Of a stretch of DNA of 58,103 bases, positions 25,072 to 33,458 are shown piece by piece. The position numbers were made by a program, and so were the translations under genes. Under the pieces are notes generated by a model that saw only the letters and a program-made list of their open reading frames with translations, ran no database searches and had not been told where the DNA came from. Position 1 is the first letter of the stretch. Every line of letters begins with the position of its first letter. The stretch is from Anaerolineales bacterium (GTDB lineage Bacteria > Chloroflexota > Anaerolineae > Anaerolineales > Villigracilaceae), in the NCBI GenBank assembly GCA_014379595.1, contig JACMLM010000004.1, positions 1 through 58,103 on the forward strand, written 5' to 3'.

Positions 25072-25548
25072 TCATGTCCGTTCAAACTTCATGACCCAGT
25101 TTGTTTCCCATGTTTTCCCCTCATCATCTGAAAGCGCCTGTTCCCATTTGCATAAATTTGGTGTGATGTCATACCAGAGGGAGCGAGCCAGCACTTTTCT
25201 GCCTTCAAATTCCTCTTCTGAAGAAAACTCGCCGACGCCATTTTTGAATTTACCCACTACGGGATCTTGTAGAACTCCATTGGCACTATCCACCCAATAT
25301 TGACTCCACTCTGTTGATTTGGGATTGAATATGCTGAGGGATGTGCCATATAAGCGGCCCGATTCTCTTTCAAAGGTCATTTCTTCTATATTGCCGATGC
25401 CACCCATAATTGCTCGGTCTACAACCGTGCTTTCGAACTCATCCCATTGTGTGGACCCTTTTAACAGTTCTTTCAACCTGCGGTGATGGACTTTCCAGCT
25501 TCCAACGAGAAAATCAAAATCGTTCCGTCCGTCATTTTCTGTTTGCAT
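25072..25548 (-). CDS. DUF1579-family protein, paralog 3
   Basis: A 158-residue DUF1579 protein, first of the three in transcription order. It starts MQTENDGRNDFDFLVGSWKV, has VVGKFKNGVGEFSSEEEFEG in the middle, and ends QALSDDEGKTWETNWVMKFER. AGGAG lies 9-13 nt before the ATG. The second copy of the 39-bp repeat (25585-25623) is just upstream, with TATACT as a possible -10 box. Spacing between the starts of paralogs 2 and 3 is 569 nt, close to the 571 nt between the repeats, so gene and control region were duplicated as one unit. Confidence 0.88.
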   Translation of the reverse strand: MQTENDGRNDFDFLVGSWKVHHRRLKELLKGSTQWDEFESTVVDRAIMGGIGNIEEMTFERESGRLYGTSLSIFNPKSTEWSQYWVDSANGVLQDPVVGKFKNGVGEFSSEEEFEGRKVLARSLWYDITPNLCKWEQALSDDEGKTWETNWVMKFERT

Positions 25549-25584
25549 ATAAAAACTCCTATACTGTGATGTGACTTACATCAT

Positions 25585-25623
25585 CAGTATAGGAGTGAAT
25601 GCGGACAGGATCGTTCCTAATTT
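25585..25623 (-). promoter_or_regulatory. 39-bp direct repeat, copy 2 (putative operator/promoter)
   Basis: The second copy of the element at 25014-25052. Its minus-strand end reads TATACT, a good -10 box, with no matching -35, as expected for an activator-dependent promoter. It overlaps the 3' end of the DMT transporter gene, including its stop codon (25617-25619). An imperfect inverted repeat (25561-25590) partly overlaps its downstream side. Confidence 0.6.
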
Positions 25624-26474
25624 GTGATTTGTTTTTCTTTTGCTGCCTTTGCACTTCCAACTGTGCTGAGAATCACACCGCCTAACACAACAAGCCCGCC
25701 AAACAGAGCGAATTTCCCCATCTTCTCGCCATAAAACAAAAATACCCAAATTGGATTCAGCACAGGCTCCAACGTGCCAATGAGATTCGCTTCTAAGGCA
25801 GGGATGTGTTTAATCCCTTTCGTAAAGAAGATGAAAGCAAACCCGATTTGAAAAATGCCAAGAAAGGCGAGAATCAACCAGCTGTTAACTGTCCATGTTT
25901 CTTTCAAAATAAATGGAATACCGAAGGTCGCTGTAACGAGAAATGCGATGAGATTGCTCTCTTCAGGGCTTCCATCCTTTTGTGCGCGGAAGGAGACCAT
26001 CATGATTGCTGAAGTCACGCCGCTGAGAATAGCAAGCAGGTTGCCGTAGAATCCGTCTGTGCTGAGTTCGTCACCGAAGAAGAGTGTCAGCCCGATAAAG
26101 ATGATCAGGAGCGAGAACCAATCGGTACGCGAGGGTTTTTCGCCGAGAAGCCAATATGCCAATAGAACAACATAAATCGGTGCAGTGTATTGCAGGAAAA
26201 TCGAATTTGCGGCCGTGGTCAACTTGGTGGAGGTGATGAACAAGAATTGAGTCAGGATGAACATCACTGCTGCTAGAACCTGCCAAAAGCTAAAACGAGT
26301 TGGGACTCGGCGCAAGTAGATGAGAAAGACAACTGCTGCAAATAAACTGCGCCCTGCAAGAATGGCGATGGGATGCCAGTCCAGAATTTTGACGAAGAGT
26401 CCGCTGGAGCTCCATAGAATGGCAGTGATAATGAGATAAAAAATCGCCTTACGGCGTTCTGGAAGAGAATCCAT
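25617..26474 (-). CDS. EamA/DMT-family transporter
   Basis: A 285-residue drug/metabolite-type exporter with ten predicted membrane segments in two EamA halves. Marks are LIITAILWSSSGLFVK at the first segment, LGEKPSRTDWFSLLIIF in the first half, and ALEANLIGTLEPVLNPIWVFLFYGEKMG in the second half, which has the usual Pro-containing EamA pattern. GAGG lies 8 nt upstream of the start. The substrate is unknown. The DUF1579 genes follow 68 nt downstream on the same strand, but their own repeat-containing promoter overlaps its stop codon, so it may or may not be in the same transcript. Confidence 0.9.
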   Translation of the reverse strand: MDSLPERRKAIFYLIITAILWSSSGLFVKILDWHPIAILAGRSLFAAVVFLIYLRRVPTRFSFWQVLAAVMFILTQFLFITSTKLTTAANSIFLQYTAPIYVVLLAYWLLGEKPSRTDWFSLLIIFIGLTLFFGDELSTDGFYGNLLAILSGVTSAIMMVSFRAQKDGSPEESNLIAFLVTATFGIPFILKETWTVNSWLILAFLGIFQIGFAFIFFTKGIKHIPALEANLIGTLEPVLNPIWVFLFYGEKMGKFALFGGLVVLGGVILSTVGSAKAAKEKQITN

Positions 26475-26560
26475 GAAACCTCACATAAAGGAAATGTTGA
26501 TTTAGGAATTATAATTACATTCACTTAAAGTGTCGCTCATAAACCCTACAATCATAAACC

Positions 26561-27142
26561 ATGAAAGCAGCCTTTGCTTTACTCGCAGATCACATAACCC
26601 ATAATCAGATACGCAAATTGTCATGGAATATTCACAGAAAATATCATACGGGCATTGATATCTGTCGTTTGCCTCCGCATATTTCGTTGAAACAACCATT
26701 CAATATATCCAAGCTTGATCTGCTTGAAGAATATATGAGCGAATTTGTGAATAGCATTTCTCCCTTTGAGATTAATCTGACAGGGCTTGAATTAATCAAG
26801 ACTACCATGGATGGTTCGGATACAGGAATCCTATGGATGAATGTAGAGGAAACAAAAACACTTCGTCAACTTCATAGTCAGCTTCATGAAGAATTGACAT
26901 CTCGTTTCGGAGATGTCTCTGCACCATTTGACGGTTTGGAGTATCATTTTCATATGACTGTCGCAATAGGCGGACAGCCCTTCGATACTTATCAAAATAT
27001 ATATAGTGAATTTTCAAGTCCACTAAAGAATATTCATTATATTGCACGAGAAATAGGTCTGTTCGTTTATGATGAAAGCGATGAAATTAACGTAGGCTAT
27101 ATAACCTATAAGATATTACCACTCGCAGATTCAAGGAATTAA
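26561..27142 (+). CDS. 2H phosphoesterase (2'-5' RNA ligase-like)
   Basis: A 193-residue member of the 2H phosphoesterase superfamily (LigT, 2'-5' RNA ligase, cyclic phosphodiesterase). Both H-x-S/T motifs are present: His40-x-Ser42 in RLPPHISL and His131-x-Thr133 in YHFHMTVA. Substrates of the group are cyclic or 2'-5'-linked nucleotides and RNA ends. A -10 box TACAAT (26547-26552) lies 8 nt before the ATG and there is no Shine-Dalgarno, so its mRNA may be leaderless. It is followed after 2 nt by the aldehyde dehydrogenase gene, so both probably share one transcript. Confidence 0.85.
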   Translation: MKAAFALLADHITHNQIRKLSWNIHRKYHTGIDICRLPPHISLKQPFNISKLDLLEEYMSEFVNSISPFEINLTGLELIKTTMDGSDTGILWMNVEETKTLRQLHSQLHEELTSRFGDVSAPFDGLEYHFHMTVAIGGQPFDTYQNIYSEFSSPLKNIHYIAREIGLFVYDESDEINVGYITYKILPLADSRN

Positions 27143-27144
27143 CT

Positions 27145-29517
27145 ATGACAATCACTGAAATACTCGACACCCTCGAATATGGACTTGCTCCCGAAGTCTC
27201 TAAACCAGCCGAAGAATGGCTTGCTGAACACAATGGCAAATTCGGACTCTTTATCAATAACGAATGGCGCGATCCATCTCCGAAGGAATATTTCGATTCT
27301 ATCAACCCTGCCAACAAAAACAAACTTGCAGACATTGCCCAAGCCAGCGACGACGATGTGCAGGACGCGGTCAAGGCGGCGCGAAAAGCTTACGGAAAAT
27401 GGAGTCAGTTATCAGGTCACGCGCGAGCGAGATATTTGTATGCCATCGCGCGTCAGATCCAAAAACATTCGCGTCTCTTCGCCGTCCTCGAGACCATGGA
27501 CAACGGCAAGCCCATCCGCGAAACGCGCGATATTGATATCCCGCTTGTCGCTCGTCATTTTTATCATCACGCGGGTTGGGCGCAACTCATGTCCAGTGAA
27601 ATGAAAGGTTATCAATCGCTTGGCGTTGTTGGTCAGATCATCCCGTGGAATTTTCCACTGCTCATGCTTTCATGGAAGATCGCGCCCGCGCTTGCGATGG
27701 GTAACACGGTTGTTTTGAAGCCCGCTGAATTTACGTCGCTGACTGCGCTGCTCTTTGCAGAAATTTGTGAAAAGATTTTGCCGCCTGGTGTTGTAAATAT
27801 TATTACTGGGGATGGACGAACGGGCGCGGCGTTGGTCAATGCAGATGTGGATAAGATCGCGTTCACGGGTTCAACGGACGTGGGACGCATCATTCGTAAG
27901 GCGACGGCTGGTACAGCGAAAAAGTTATCGCTTGAGCTGGGAGGGAAATCTCCATTCATCGTCTTCGACGATGCTGATTTGGATTCTGCGGTTGAAGGTG
28001 TAGTGGATGCGATTTGGTTTAATCAAGGCCAAGTATGTTGTGCGGGTTCGCGTTTGTTGGTGCAAGAAGGCGTTGCTGAAAAAATGTATAAGAAATTAAA
28101 GGCACGCATGGAAAAATTACGCGTCGGCGACCCGCTCGATAAAGCCGTAGACATTGGCGCGATTGTCGCACCTGTGCAATTGCAAAGAATTGAAGAACTT
28201 GTAAAACAAGGTCAAGACGAAGGTGCAGACATGTGGCAGCCATCTTGGTCTTGTCCCACAGATGGATATTTTTATCCGCCGACATTATTTACAAACGTCG
28301 CGCCTGCATCCACAATTGCACAAGTCGAAATCTTTGGACCCGTACTTGCAGCAATGACTTTCAGAACTCCCGAAGAAGCAGTCAAATTAGCTAACAACAC
28401 ACGCTTCGGTCTCGCCGCTTGTATCTGGAGCGAAGATATAAATTTGGCTTTGGATATCGCGACTCAAATCAAAGCTGGAACAATTTGGATCAACTCCACG
28501 AATCTATTCGATGCCGCATCTGGATTCGGCGGTTATCGTGAATCGGGCTTTGGTAGAGAAGGGGGGAAAGAAGGATTGTATGAATACGTGAAAAAGACGA
28601 AAGAGGAAAGAAGCGAATCGAAGGCCGTCAAAGCCAAGAAGAAGGGCACAAAATCAAACGGCCATCTTTCTTCTTCCATCTTTCCTCAAATCGATCGCAC
28701 TGTCAAACTCTTCATCAACGGCAAACAAGCCCGCCCTGATAGTGGATATTCACTTGAAGTGAAAGATACAAACGGAAACTTGATCGCCGAAGTTGGTGCA
28801 GGCAACCGCAAGGACATACGTAACGCTGTCGAAGCCGCGCGTGGCGTTGCAGAAAAATGGTTCAAGACCACAGGTCACAGTCGCGCACAGATTTTGTATT
28901 ATCTCGGCGAAAACCTCGCCGCACGTGCCGATGAATTTGCAAAACGAATCTCCCAACAAACAGGTGCTGACCCTGACTCTGCAAGTCAAGAAGTCGAGCA
29001 ATCCATCGAAGCTTTATTCACCGCCGCAGCTTGGGCAGATAAATATGATGGAGTCGTCCACAACACACCGATCCGCAATGTCACTCTCGCCATTCCCGAA
29101 GCCATTGGTGTAATGGGAATCCTATTACCTGATGACAAACCTTTATTAGCATTGTGTCAATTAGCAGGAACTGCATTGGCAATGGGAAATGCTTTGGTAA
29201 TTGTTCCATCGCCTGTTGCGCCTTTGAGTGCAACAGATTTTTATCAGGTGCTCGAAACATCCGATGTTCCCGCTGGGACGTTCAATATTGTCACAGGGAA
29301 TCGTGATGAATTAGCAAAGACTTTATCCGAACATGATGATGTGGATGTGATTTGGTATGCAGGTTCAAAAGATGGAGGCAAGTCCGTGCAAGCAGCGTCC
29401 GCTGGAAATATGAAGCAGACTTGGGTCATGTCCGCGAGCGGAGAGTTGCCTGAAATGGACGAGATATTGAGACATTCAACTCAAGTGAAGAATATCTGGG
29501 TTCCATACGGTGCATAA
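27145..29517 (+). CDS. Two-domain aldehyde dehydrogenase (ALDH16-like)
   Basis: A 790-residue protein made of two aldehyde dehydrogenase units. The first (about 30-490) is complete, with Asn169 (PWNFP), Glu264 (LELGG) and catalytic Cys298 (GQVCCAGSR), and a GFGREGGKEGLYEY oligomerisation end. A Lys-rich linker (about 490-515) leads to a second unit (about 520-790). The second has the family front half (KLFINGKQARPDSGYSLEV, ALAMGNALVIVPSP, GTFNIVTGNRDELA) but lacks the Cys region and ends early. This layout matches ALDH16, known from animals and some bacteria. It oxidises aldehydes to acids with NAD(P); the substrate is unknown. AAGGA lies 7-11 nt before the start. Confidence 0.92.
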   Translation: MTITEILDTLEYGLAPEVSKPAEEWLAEHNGKFGLFINNEWRDPSPKEYFDSINPANKNKLADIAQASDDDVQDAVKAARKAYGKWSQLSGHARARYLYAIARQIQKHSRLFAVLETMDNGKPIRETRDIDIPLVARHFYHHAGWAQLMSSEMKGYQSLGVVGQIIPWNFPLLMLSWKIAPALAMGNTVVLKPAEFTSLTALLFAEICEKILPPGVVNIITGDGRTGAALVNADVDKIAFTGSTDVGRIIRKATAGTAKKLSLELGGKSPFIVFDDADLDSAVEGVVDAIWFNQGQVCCAGSRLLVQEGVAEKMYKKLKARMEKLRVGDPLDKAVDIGAIVAPVQLQRIEELVKQGQDEGADMWQPSWSCPTDGYFYPPTLFTNVAPASTIAQVEIFGPVLAAMTFRTPEEAVKLANNTRFGLAACIWSEDINLALDIATQIKAGTIWINSTNLFDAASGFGGYRESGFGREGGKEGLYEYVKKTKEERSESKAVKAKKKGTKSNGHLSSSIFPQIDRTVKLFINGKQARPDSGYSLEVKDTNGNLIAEVGAGNRKDIRNAVEAARGVAEKWFKTTGHSRAQILYYLGENLAARADEFAKRISQQTGADPDSASQEVEQSIEALFTAAAWADKYDGVVHNTPIRNVTLAIPEAIGVMGILLPDDKPLLALCQLAGTALAMGNALVIVPSPVAPLSATDFYQVLETSDVPAGTFNIVTGNRDELAKTLSEHDDVDVIWYAGSKDGGKSVQAASAGNMKQTWVMSASGELPEMDEILRHSTQVKNIWVPYGA

Positions 29518-29591
29518 ATAAAAGAATAACTTTTGTATAATGAATTTAATGGACCGTTTAATATAATTGATATCGCAGAAAGGATTGTGTG

Positions 29592-30869
29592 ATGGATTTT
29601 CAACCTGGTGATTTTGGTGAAAACAACCCTGAAGACTCCATTGTCAATGCTTGTCCACACTGTTCGAAACCAGTGGATAAATCTGCTACAGTATGCCCGC
29701 ATTGTCATCTGCCATTAGACGAAATAATTCAGGTCGATTTATCTAGAGAGCTTCCTAACCAACGGCTGCACAGACTACTACAACCCAGAAATATCCTTAT
29801 AGCAGTCTTAACCGTTGCAGTTGCTTTAGGCTTATATGGTTTCTTTGTTGTTCAACAGCTTTCCGGTGATTACTATACTGCAAATGGGGATAGTCTGATA
29901 GCGAATGGGGATATTGCTTCTGCCGCTGAATATTATCGACAAGCAGTGCAATTGAGTCCGCAAGATCCTGAAGCCTACGAAAGGCTGGGCTGGTCAGAGT
30001 ATCAGCTTGCGCAGGATGCTGATGCTTTTAAACATTTTGAGACTGCTCTTTCACTATCCTCAAATCGAATTCTGAGTATATATGGGGCTGGAGTGGCTGC
30101 TTATCGATTGCGTGATTATGAAAAATCGATTTCCTACTTAAGTCGTGTCGTTGAAGTTGAGCCACGTCATGTAGAAGCGTATGAATATTTGGGTCTTGCT
30201 GAGTATCACTTGGAGAGATATGAGATTGCATATGAGCATTTGAATAGAGCTTGGATATACAACCCCCGGAACCCAACAGTTACTTATTATCTAGCCAGGG
30301 TTCAAGCCCAAGGTGGGGAGACCAGCCTTGCAATTCAAAATTTTAATGAAGCGGAGAAACTAGGCTTTGACTCGGGAATCATTGCCTATGCACGTGGACT
30401 TACATATTTACAGGCTGGAGAGCATGAATCCGCTCTCATCGATTTACAGAAAGCTTTATTAGCTTATCCAACACGCAAGGAAGTAACTTTGTCGTTGGCA
30501 AAGGTTCTTTACCTGCTTAAAGATTATGATGCAGCACAAAGTCAATTAGCAGGTATTCAAGCGGATGTCCCACCTGATTTTCAGCTTGAGTATTTGGTGT
30601 TATCGGGATGGGTTGCGTTGCGACAGGGCAATACGGATACTGCTCGCGATATTTTCAATCGTTGGTTAAATCTGGCTCCGAATAATGCGCAGGCTTTAAA
30701 CGCGCTTGGATGGGCAGCCTATTATGCAGGTGATTGCCAGACTGCCAGCTTTTATTTTGAAAGTGCTGCTCAATCATTACAGGGAGAATGGGTGCTTTCT
30801 CCTGATTCCCTTTCTTCTGCACAGGAAACTCCCAAGGATGGGCTGGCTGCTCAATGCCCTGCTGAGTAG
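29592..30869 (+). CDS. Zinc-ribbon, membrane and TPR-repeat protein
   Basis: A 425-residue protein. The N-terminus has a zinc ribbon with Cys21, Cys24, Cys35 and Cys38 (ACPHCSKP and TVCPHCHL). A membrane segment (about 66-86) follows, then at least eight tetratricopeptide repeats (about 90-400), e.g. DIASAAEYYRQAVQLSPQDPE and HVEAYEYLGLAEYHLERYE. The ribbon is inside and the TPR domain probably outside. AAAGGA lies 8 nt before the ATG; the GTG directly before it is not needed. A pilin-like gene follows 17 nt downstream, so the TPR protein may help assemble or display that surface protein. This link is inferred from position. Confidence 0.82.
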   Translation: MDFQPGDFGENNPEDSIVNACPHCSKPVDKSATVCPHCHLPLDEIIQVDLSRELPNQRLHRLLQPRNILIAVLTVAVALGLYGFFVVQQLSGDYYTANGDSLIANGDIASAAEYYRQAVQLSPQDPEAYERLGWSEYQLAQDADAFKHFETALSLSSNRILSIYGAGVAAYRLRDYEKSISYLSRVVEVEPRHVEAYEYLGLAEYHLERYEIAYEHLNRAWIYNPRNPTVTYYLARVQAQGGETSLAIQNFNEAEKLGFDSGIIAYARGLTYLQAGEHESALIDLQKALLAYPTRKEVTLSLAKVLYLLKDYDAAQSQLAGIQADVPPDFQLEYLVLSGWVALRQGNTDTARDIFNRWLNLAPNNAQALNALGWAAYYAGDCQTASFYFESAAQSLQGEWVLSPDSLSSAQETPKDGLAAQCPAE

Positions 30870-30886
30870 GAAAATGAATAAAAAGG

Positions 30887-31462
30887 ATGGATGATGTGAA
30901 CAAGCCTGCTGGTAAATTTTATAACCGTGGCCAGGGATTGGTGGAATATGTGATTCTGATCGTCCTGGTTGGTTTGATCGCAATAGCTGGGCTTGCGCTT
31001 TTTGGTGGATCGATTAAAGGAGGGATGATAAAAGTATGCGCTGCATTAGGAAACGATAATTGCCAGGCTAGTGAAACTGTCTTGATTGACACCACGCCTA
31101 CTACATCTGTTTCATCTACAGCTACAGCTTTGCCAGCTCCCACACCTACACCAAAATTGTCAGAACCTGAAGCGCCGCGTGGTCCCGTCGTAATATTTAC
31201 AAGTACTCCCACACCTGTTGTTGAATTGAAAACAATAAGGATTAAAGTGGTTGTAAGTGGAAAAGGGAAGGCAGGAGGAATACAGGTTGTACTTTACGGC
31301 CCGTCAGGACAGTATGTGACCGAGGGCGTCACCGATGATAAAGGTAACCTTACTTTATCCGTCCCCAATGGAAGTTATACCGTATCCACATTTTATGATG
31401 GCATTTGGCAAAAAGATGGTCCGTTCTCACCAGGCTCAAAAGAGCATGTAATCCACCGTTGA
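30887..31462 (+). CDS. Flp-type pilin-like protein with appended beta domain
   Basis: A 191-residue protein. Near the N-terminus is a Flp-pilin-like signal and helix (YNRGQGLVEYVILIVLVGLI, about 12-31), with the Gly-Gln-Gly-Leu-Val-Glu-Tyr pattern in which the Glu is the position-5 residue of mature type IV pilins. A short soluble part with two cysteines, a Thr/Pro linker (about 65-115) and a C-terminal beta domain follow. The beta domain (IRIKVVVSGKGKAGGIQVVLYGPSG, GNLTLSVPNGSYTV) resembles Cna-B or carboxypeptidase-regulatory-like folds. An in-frame GTG at 30896 has the better ribosome-binding site (AAGG) and may be the true start. Confidence 0.75.
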   Translation: MDDVNKPAGKFYNRGQGLVEYVILIVLVGLIAIAGLALFGGSIKGGMIKVCAALGNDNCQASETVLIDTTPTTSVSSTATALPAPTPTPKLSEPEAPRGPVVIFTSTPTPVVELKTIRIKVVVSGKGKAGGIQVVLYGPSGQYVTEGVTDDKGNLTLSVPNGSYTVSTFYDGIWQKDGPFSPGSKEHVIHR

Positions 31463-31469
31463 ATCTTCA

Positions 31470-32087
31470 ATGAATTACAAAGAAACTGTCAAAGCTGGCT
31501 ATAACGCAATTGCAAATCGCTATCTTGCCGAGCGGACTCGTGATTCGCAAGATGTGTTGTTATTAAACGATCTCATCGAGAGATTACCTGTCAATGCAAG
31601 TGTGTTAGATGCAGGTTGCGGCGCAGGAGTGCCAATTTCTCAGATGTTGAGCGAACGATTCAAAGTTACAGGTGTGGACTTTTCTGAAGCACAAATTGAA
31701 CTCGCAAAGAAAAATGTTCCTAACGCAAATTTTATTTGTCAGGATATGACCAAACTGGATTTCCCCGAAAATTCATTTGACGGGATATGTTCTTACTACG
31801 CCATCATCCACATTCCGCGCGAAGAACATCAATCCTTGCTTGCAAACTTTTACAAAATGCTAAAGCCAAATGGCTGTGTCTTGTTGTGCTTGGGAGCAGA
31901 AAACTTGATAGATGATATTGATGAGAATTATCTTGGCACGCGTATGTATTGGAGTCATTACGATACAGATACTTATCTAAAGATGCTGAAAGATTGTAAC
32001 TTTTCATTAATCTGGTCGAAATATGTAGGCGATGCAAGCTTTGATGAAGGTGCTGGTCATCTGTTTGTGCTTGTACAAAAACTTTGA
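31470..32087 (+). CDS. Class I SAM-dependent methyltransferase
   Basis: A 205-residue methyltransferase of the Rossmann-like class I fold. The SAM-binding motif I is VLDAGCGAGVP (about 41-51); motif II is around VTGVDFSEAQIELAKK, and the acidic VCQDMTKLDFPENSFDGI-like stretch near 92-109 is also visible. No lid or substrate domain is recognisable, so the acceptor is unknown. It starts 7 nt after the stop of the pilin-like gene and lacks a clear Shine-Dalgarno, which suggests coupled translation. The SDR gene follows by 30 nt. Confidence 0.88.
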   Translation: MNYKETVKAGYNAIANRYLAERTRDSQDVLLLNDLIERLPVNASVLDAGCGAGVPISQMLSERFKVTGVDFSEAQIELAKKNVPNANFICQDMTKLDFPENSFDGICSYYAIIHIPREEHQSLLANFYKMLKPNGCVLLCLGAENLIDDIDENYLGTRMYWSHYDTDTYLKMLKDCNFSLIWSKYVGDASFDEGAGHLFVLVQKL

Positions 32088-32117
32088 TTTATATATTTTG
32101 CTTTAGAGAGGTCAGCT

Positions 32118-32888
32118 ATGGAATCAAAACAACCCAATTTTAGTCTTCAAGGTCAGGTGGCAGTGGTCACAGGGGCAAGTCAGGGGATTGGTTATGGCTT
32201 AGCCAAGTTCCTGGTAGGAGCAGGAGCCAAGGTGGCTGTATGTGCACGCAATCTGAATACCTTGGAAAAGCTTTGTAGCGAGATTCATGCTGATGGCGGT
32301 GAAGCAAAAGCCTATGCTTTGGATGTCACGAATGTTAAACAGATTGAATCCGTGATGAAGGCAATTCAACAGGATTTTGGCAGCTTGGATATTTTGGTGA
32401 ACAATGCTGGGCTGGGTGCTAATCATCCAGCCACAGAAGTGACCGAAGCGAATTGGGACGAGTTAATGGATGTAAATCTAAAAGGATTATTTTTTTGTTG
32501 CCAAGCGGCAGGTCGCATCATGCTCGCCCAGGGACATGGTCGCATTATCAATATGAGTTCACAAGCTGGCGAAGTCGGCATTCGCGAACATGCAGTCTAT
32601 TCTGCTTCAAAAGGTGGAGTTAATCTTCTGACAAAGGTGCTTGCGTTAGAATGGTCAGCTCGTGGAGTCACAGTCAATGCAGTTGCACCAACATTTATTT
32701 ATACTCCTGGAACAGCAGAACGTTTGGACGATCCTACTTATCTCGCGGGAGTCTTGAATCGCCTTCCCATTGGGCATGTCGGCACGATCACAGATGTCGC
32801 TTCCGCTGTGATTTATCTTGCATCCCCTGCTGGGGGAATGGTCAATGGGACTGTGCTGCTAGTAGATGGCGGCTGGACGGCACAATAG
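32118..32888 (+). CDS. Short-chain dehydrogenase/reductase
   Basis: A 256-residue classical SDR oxidoreductase. Cofactor motif TGASQGIGYG (about 19-28), structural NNAG near 96, catalytic Ser in NMSSQAGEVG near 145 and Tyr-x3-Lys in YSASKGG near 160-164 are all present. The C-terminus DGGWTAQ is common in the gluconate 5-dehydrogenase-like and 3-oxoacyl-reductase-like groups. Arg in CARN after the second strand suggests NADPH, tentatively. GAGAGG lies 7-12 nt before the start. It is convergent with the YdeI gene, with only 6 nt between stops and no obvious terminator. Confidence 0.92.
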   Translation: MESKQPNFSLQGQVAVVTGASQGIGYGLAKFLVGAGAKVAVCARNLNTLEKLCSEIHADGGEAKAYALDVTNVKQIESVMKAIQQDFGSLDILVNNAGLGANHPATEVTEANWDELMDVNLKGLFFCCQAAGRIMLAQGHGRIINMSSQAGEVGIREHAVYSASKGGVNLLTKVLALEWSARGVTVNAVAPTFIYTPGTAERLDDPTYLAGVLNRLPIGHVGTITDVASAVIYLASPAGGMVNGTVLLVDGGWTAQ

Positions 32889-32894
32889 ATATTT

Positions 32895-33458
32895 TTAATA
32901 ATGCTTCTCAATTCCGCCAAACCCAAACATCTTATTCTTCTCTGTCATTTCAATAAAATGTCTTAATCGCTTCTTGAATTCCTCAGGACGCTTTCTGGCT
33001 CCATCAATAAAAGCAATGCGGATTCGTTTATAAGAATCTGAAAATTTCTGATAGTTCTTCCAAGCTTCTTTGTTCGATTGAATGGCTTTCAAAATATCGG
33101 GCGGAAATATAAACTTTTCTTGTAAGATACCATCAAGGTTTTCAGCTACTTCTTTTATAACTTTTTTCTTTGCTACCAAAGTCCGCAAGCGTTCAATATT
33201 GGCTTGCGAGTATTTCGCTTTTGGTTTCCTCGGGGAAAAACGTTGGACCGTGCTTTCGTCATCAAGTTTTTTGATAATGCTATCGATCCAGCCGAAGCAC
33301 AAAGCTTCTTCCATTGCGTCGTTATATTGAATACGGGGCTTGTCTGTTTCTTTTTTGTAATAGACCAACCAAATCTCTTTTTCGGTTTTGTAATTTCTCT
33401 TTAGCCACGTACGCCAATCTTTTGGATTTGTGACATAAAGTGTTTTAGTTATTTCCAT
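32895..33458 (-). CDS. YdeI/OmpD-associated family protein, copy 2
   Basis: A 187-residue YdeI/OmdA family protein. Family blocks are DAMEEALCFGWIDSIIKKLD, QRFSPRKPKAKYSQANIERL and the C-terminal WKNYQKFSDSYKRIRIAFID. The start at 33458 gives a TAATG overlap of 1 nt with the sulfotransferase gene; the frame extends upstream into that gene but has no reason to begin there. It differs from the copy at 21525 by its C-terminal DGARKRPEEFKKRLRHFIEM region. A broken relative, 3 kb away at 36371-36506, matches this C-terminal region. Confidence 0.86.
   Translation of the reverse strand: MEITKTLYVTNPKDWRTWLKRNYKTEKEIWLVYYKKETDKPRIQYNDAMEEALCFGWIDSIIKKLDDESTVQRFSPRKPKAKYSQANIERLRTLVAKKKVIKEVAENLDGILQEKFIFPPDILKAIQSNKEAWKNYQKFSDSYKRIRIAFIDGARKRPEEFKKRLRHFIEMTEKNKMFGFGGIEKHY

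Noticed and set aside
18538-27144. Genomic island or prophage
   Set aside because: The genes are accessory in kind, but no integrase, transposase, tRNA attachment site or direct-repeat boundary is visible.
17554-29517. deoC and the aldehyde dehydrogenase as one present-day operon
   Set aside because: They are 8.6 kb apart with minus-strand genes and terminators in between; only a former or functional link can be proposed.
31470-33458. Toxin-antitoxin or defence system around the YdeI genes
   Set aside because: YdeI proteins are sometimes labelled bacteriocin protection, but no toxin-like or nuclease partner is adjacent.
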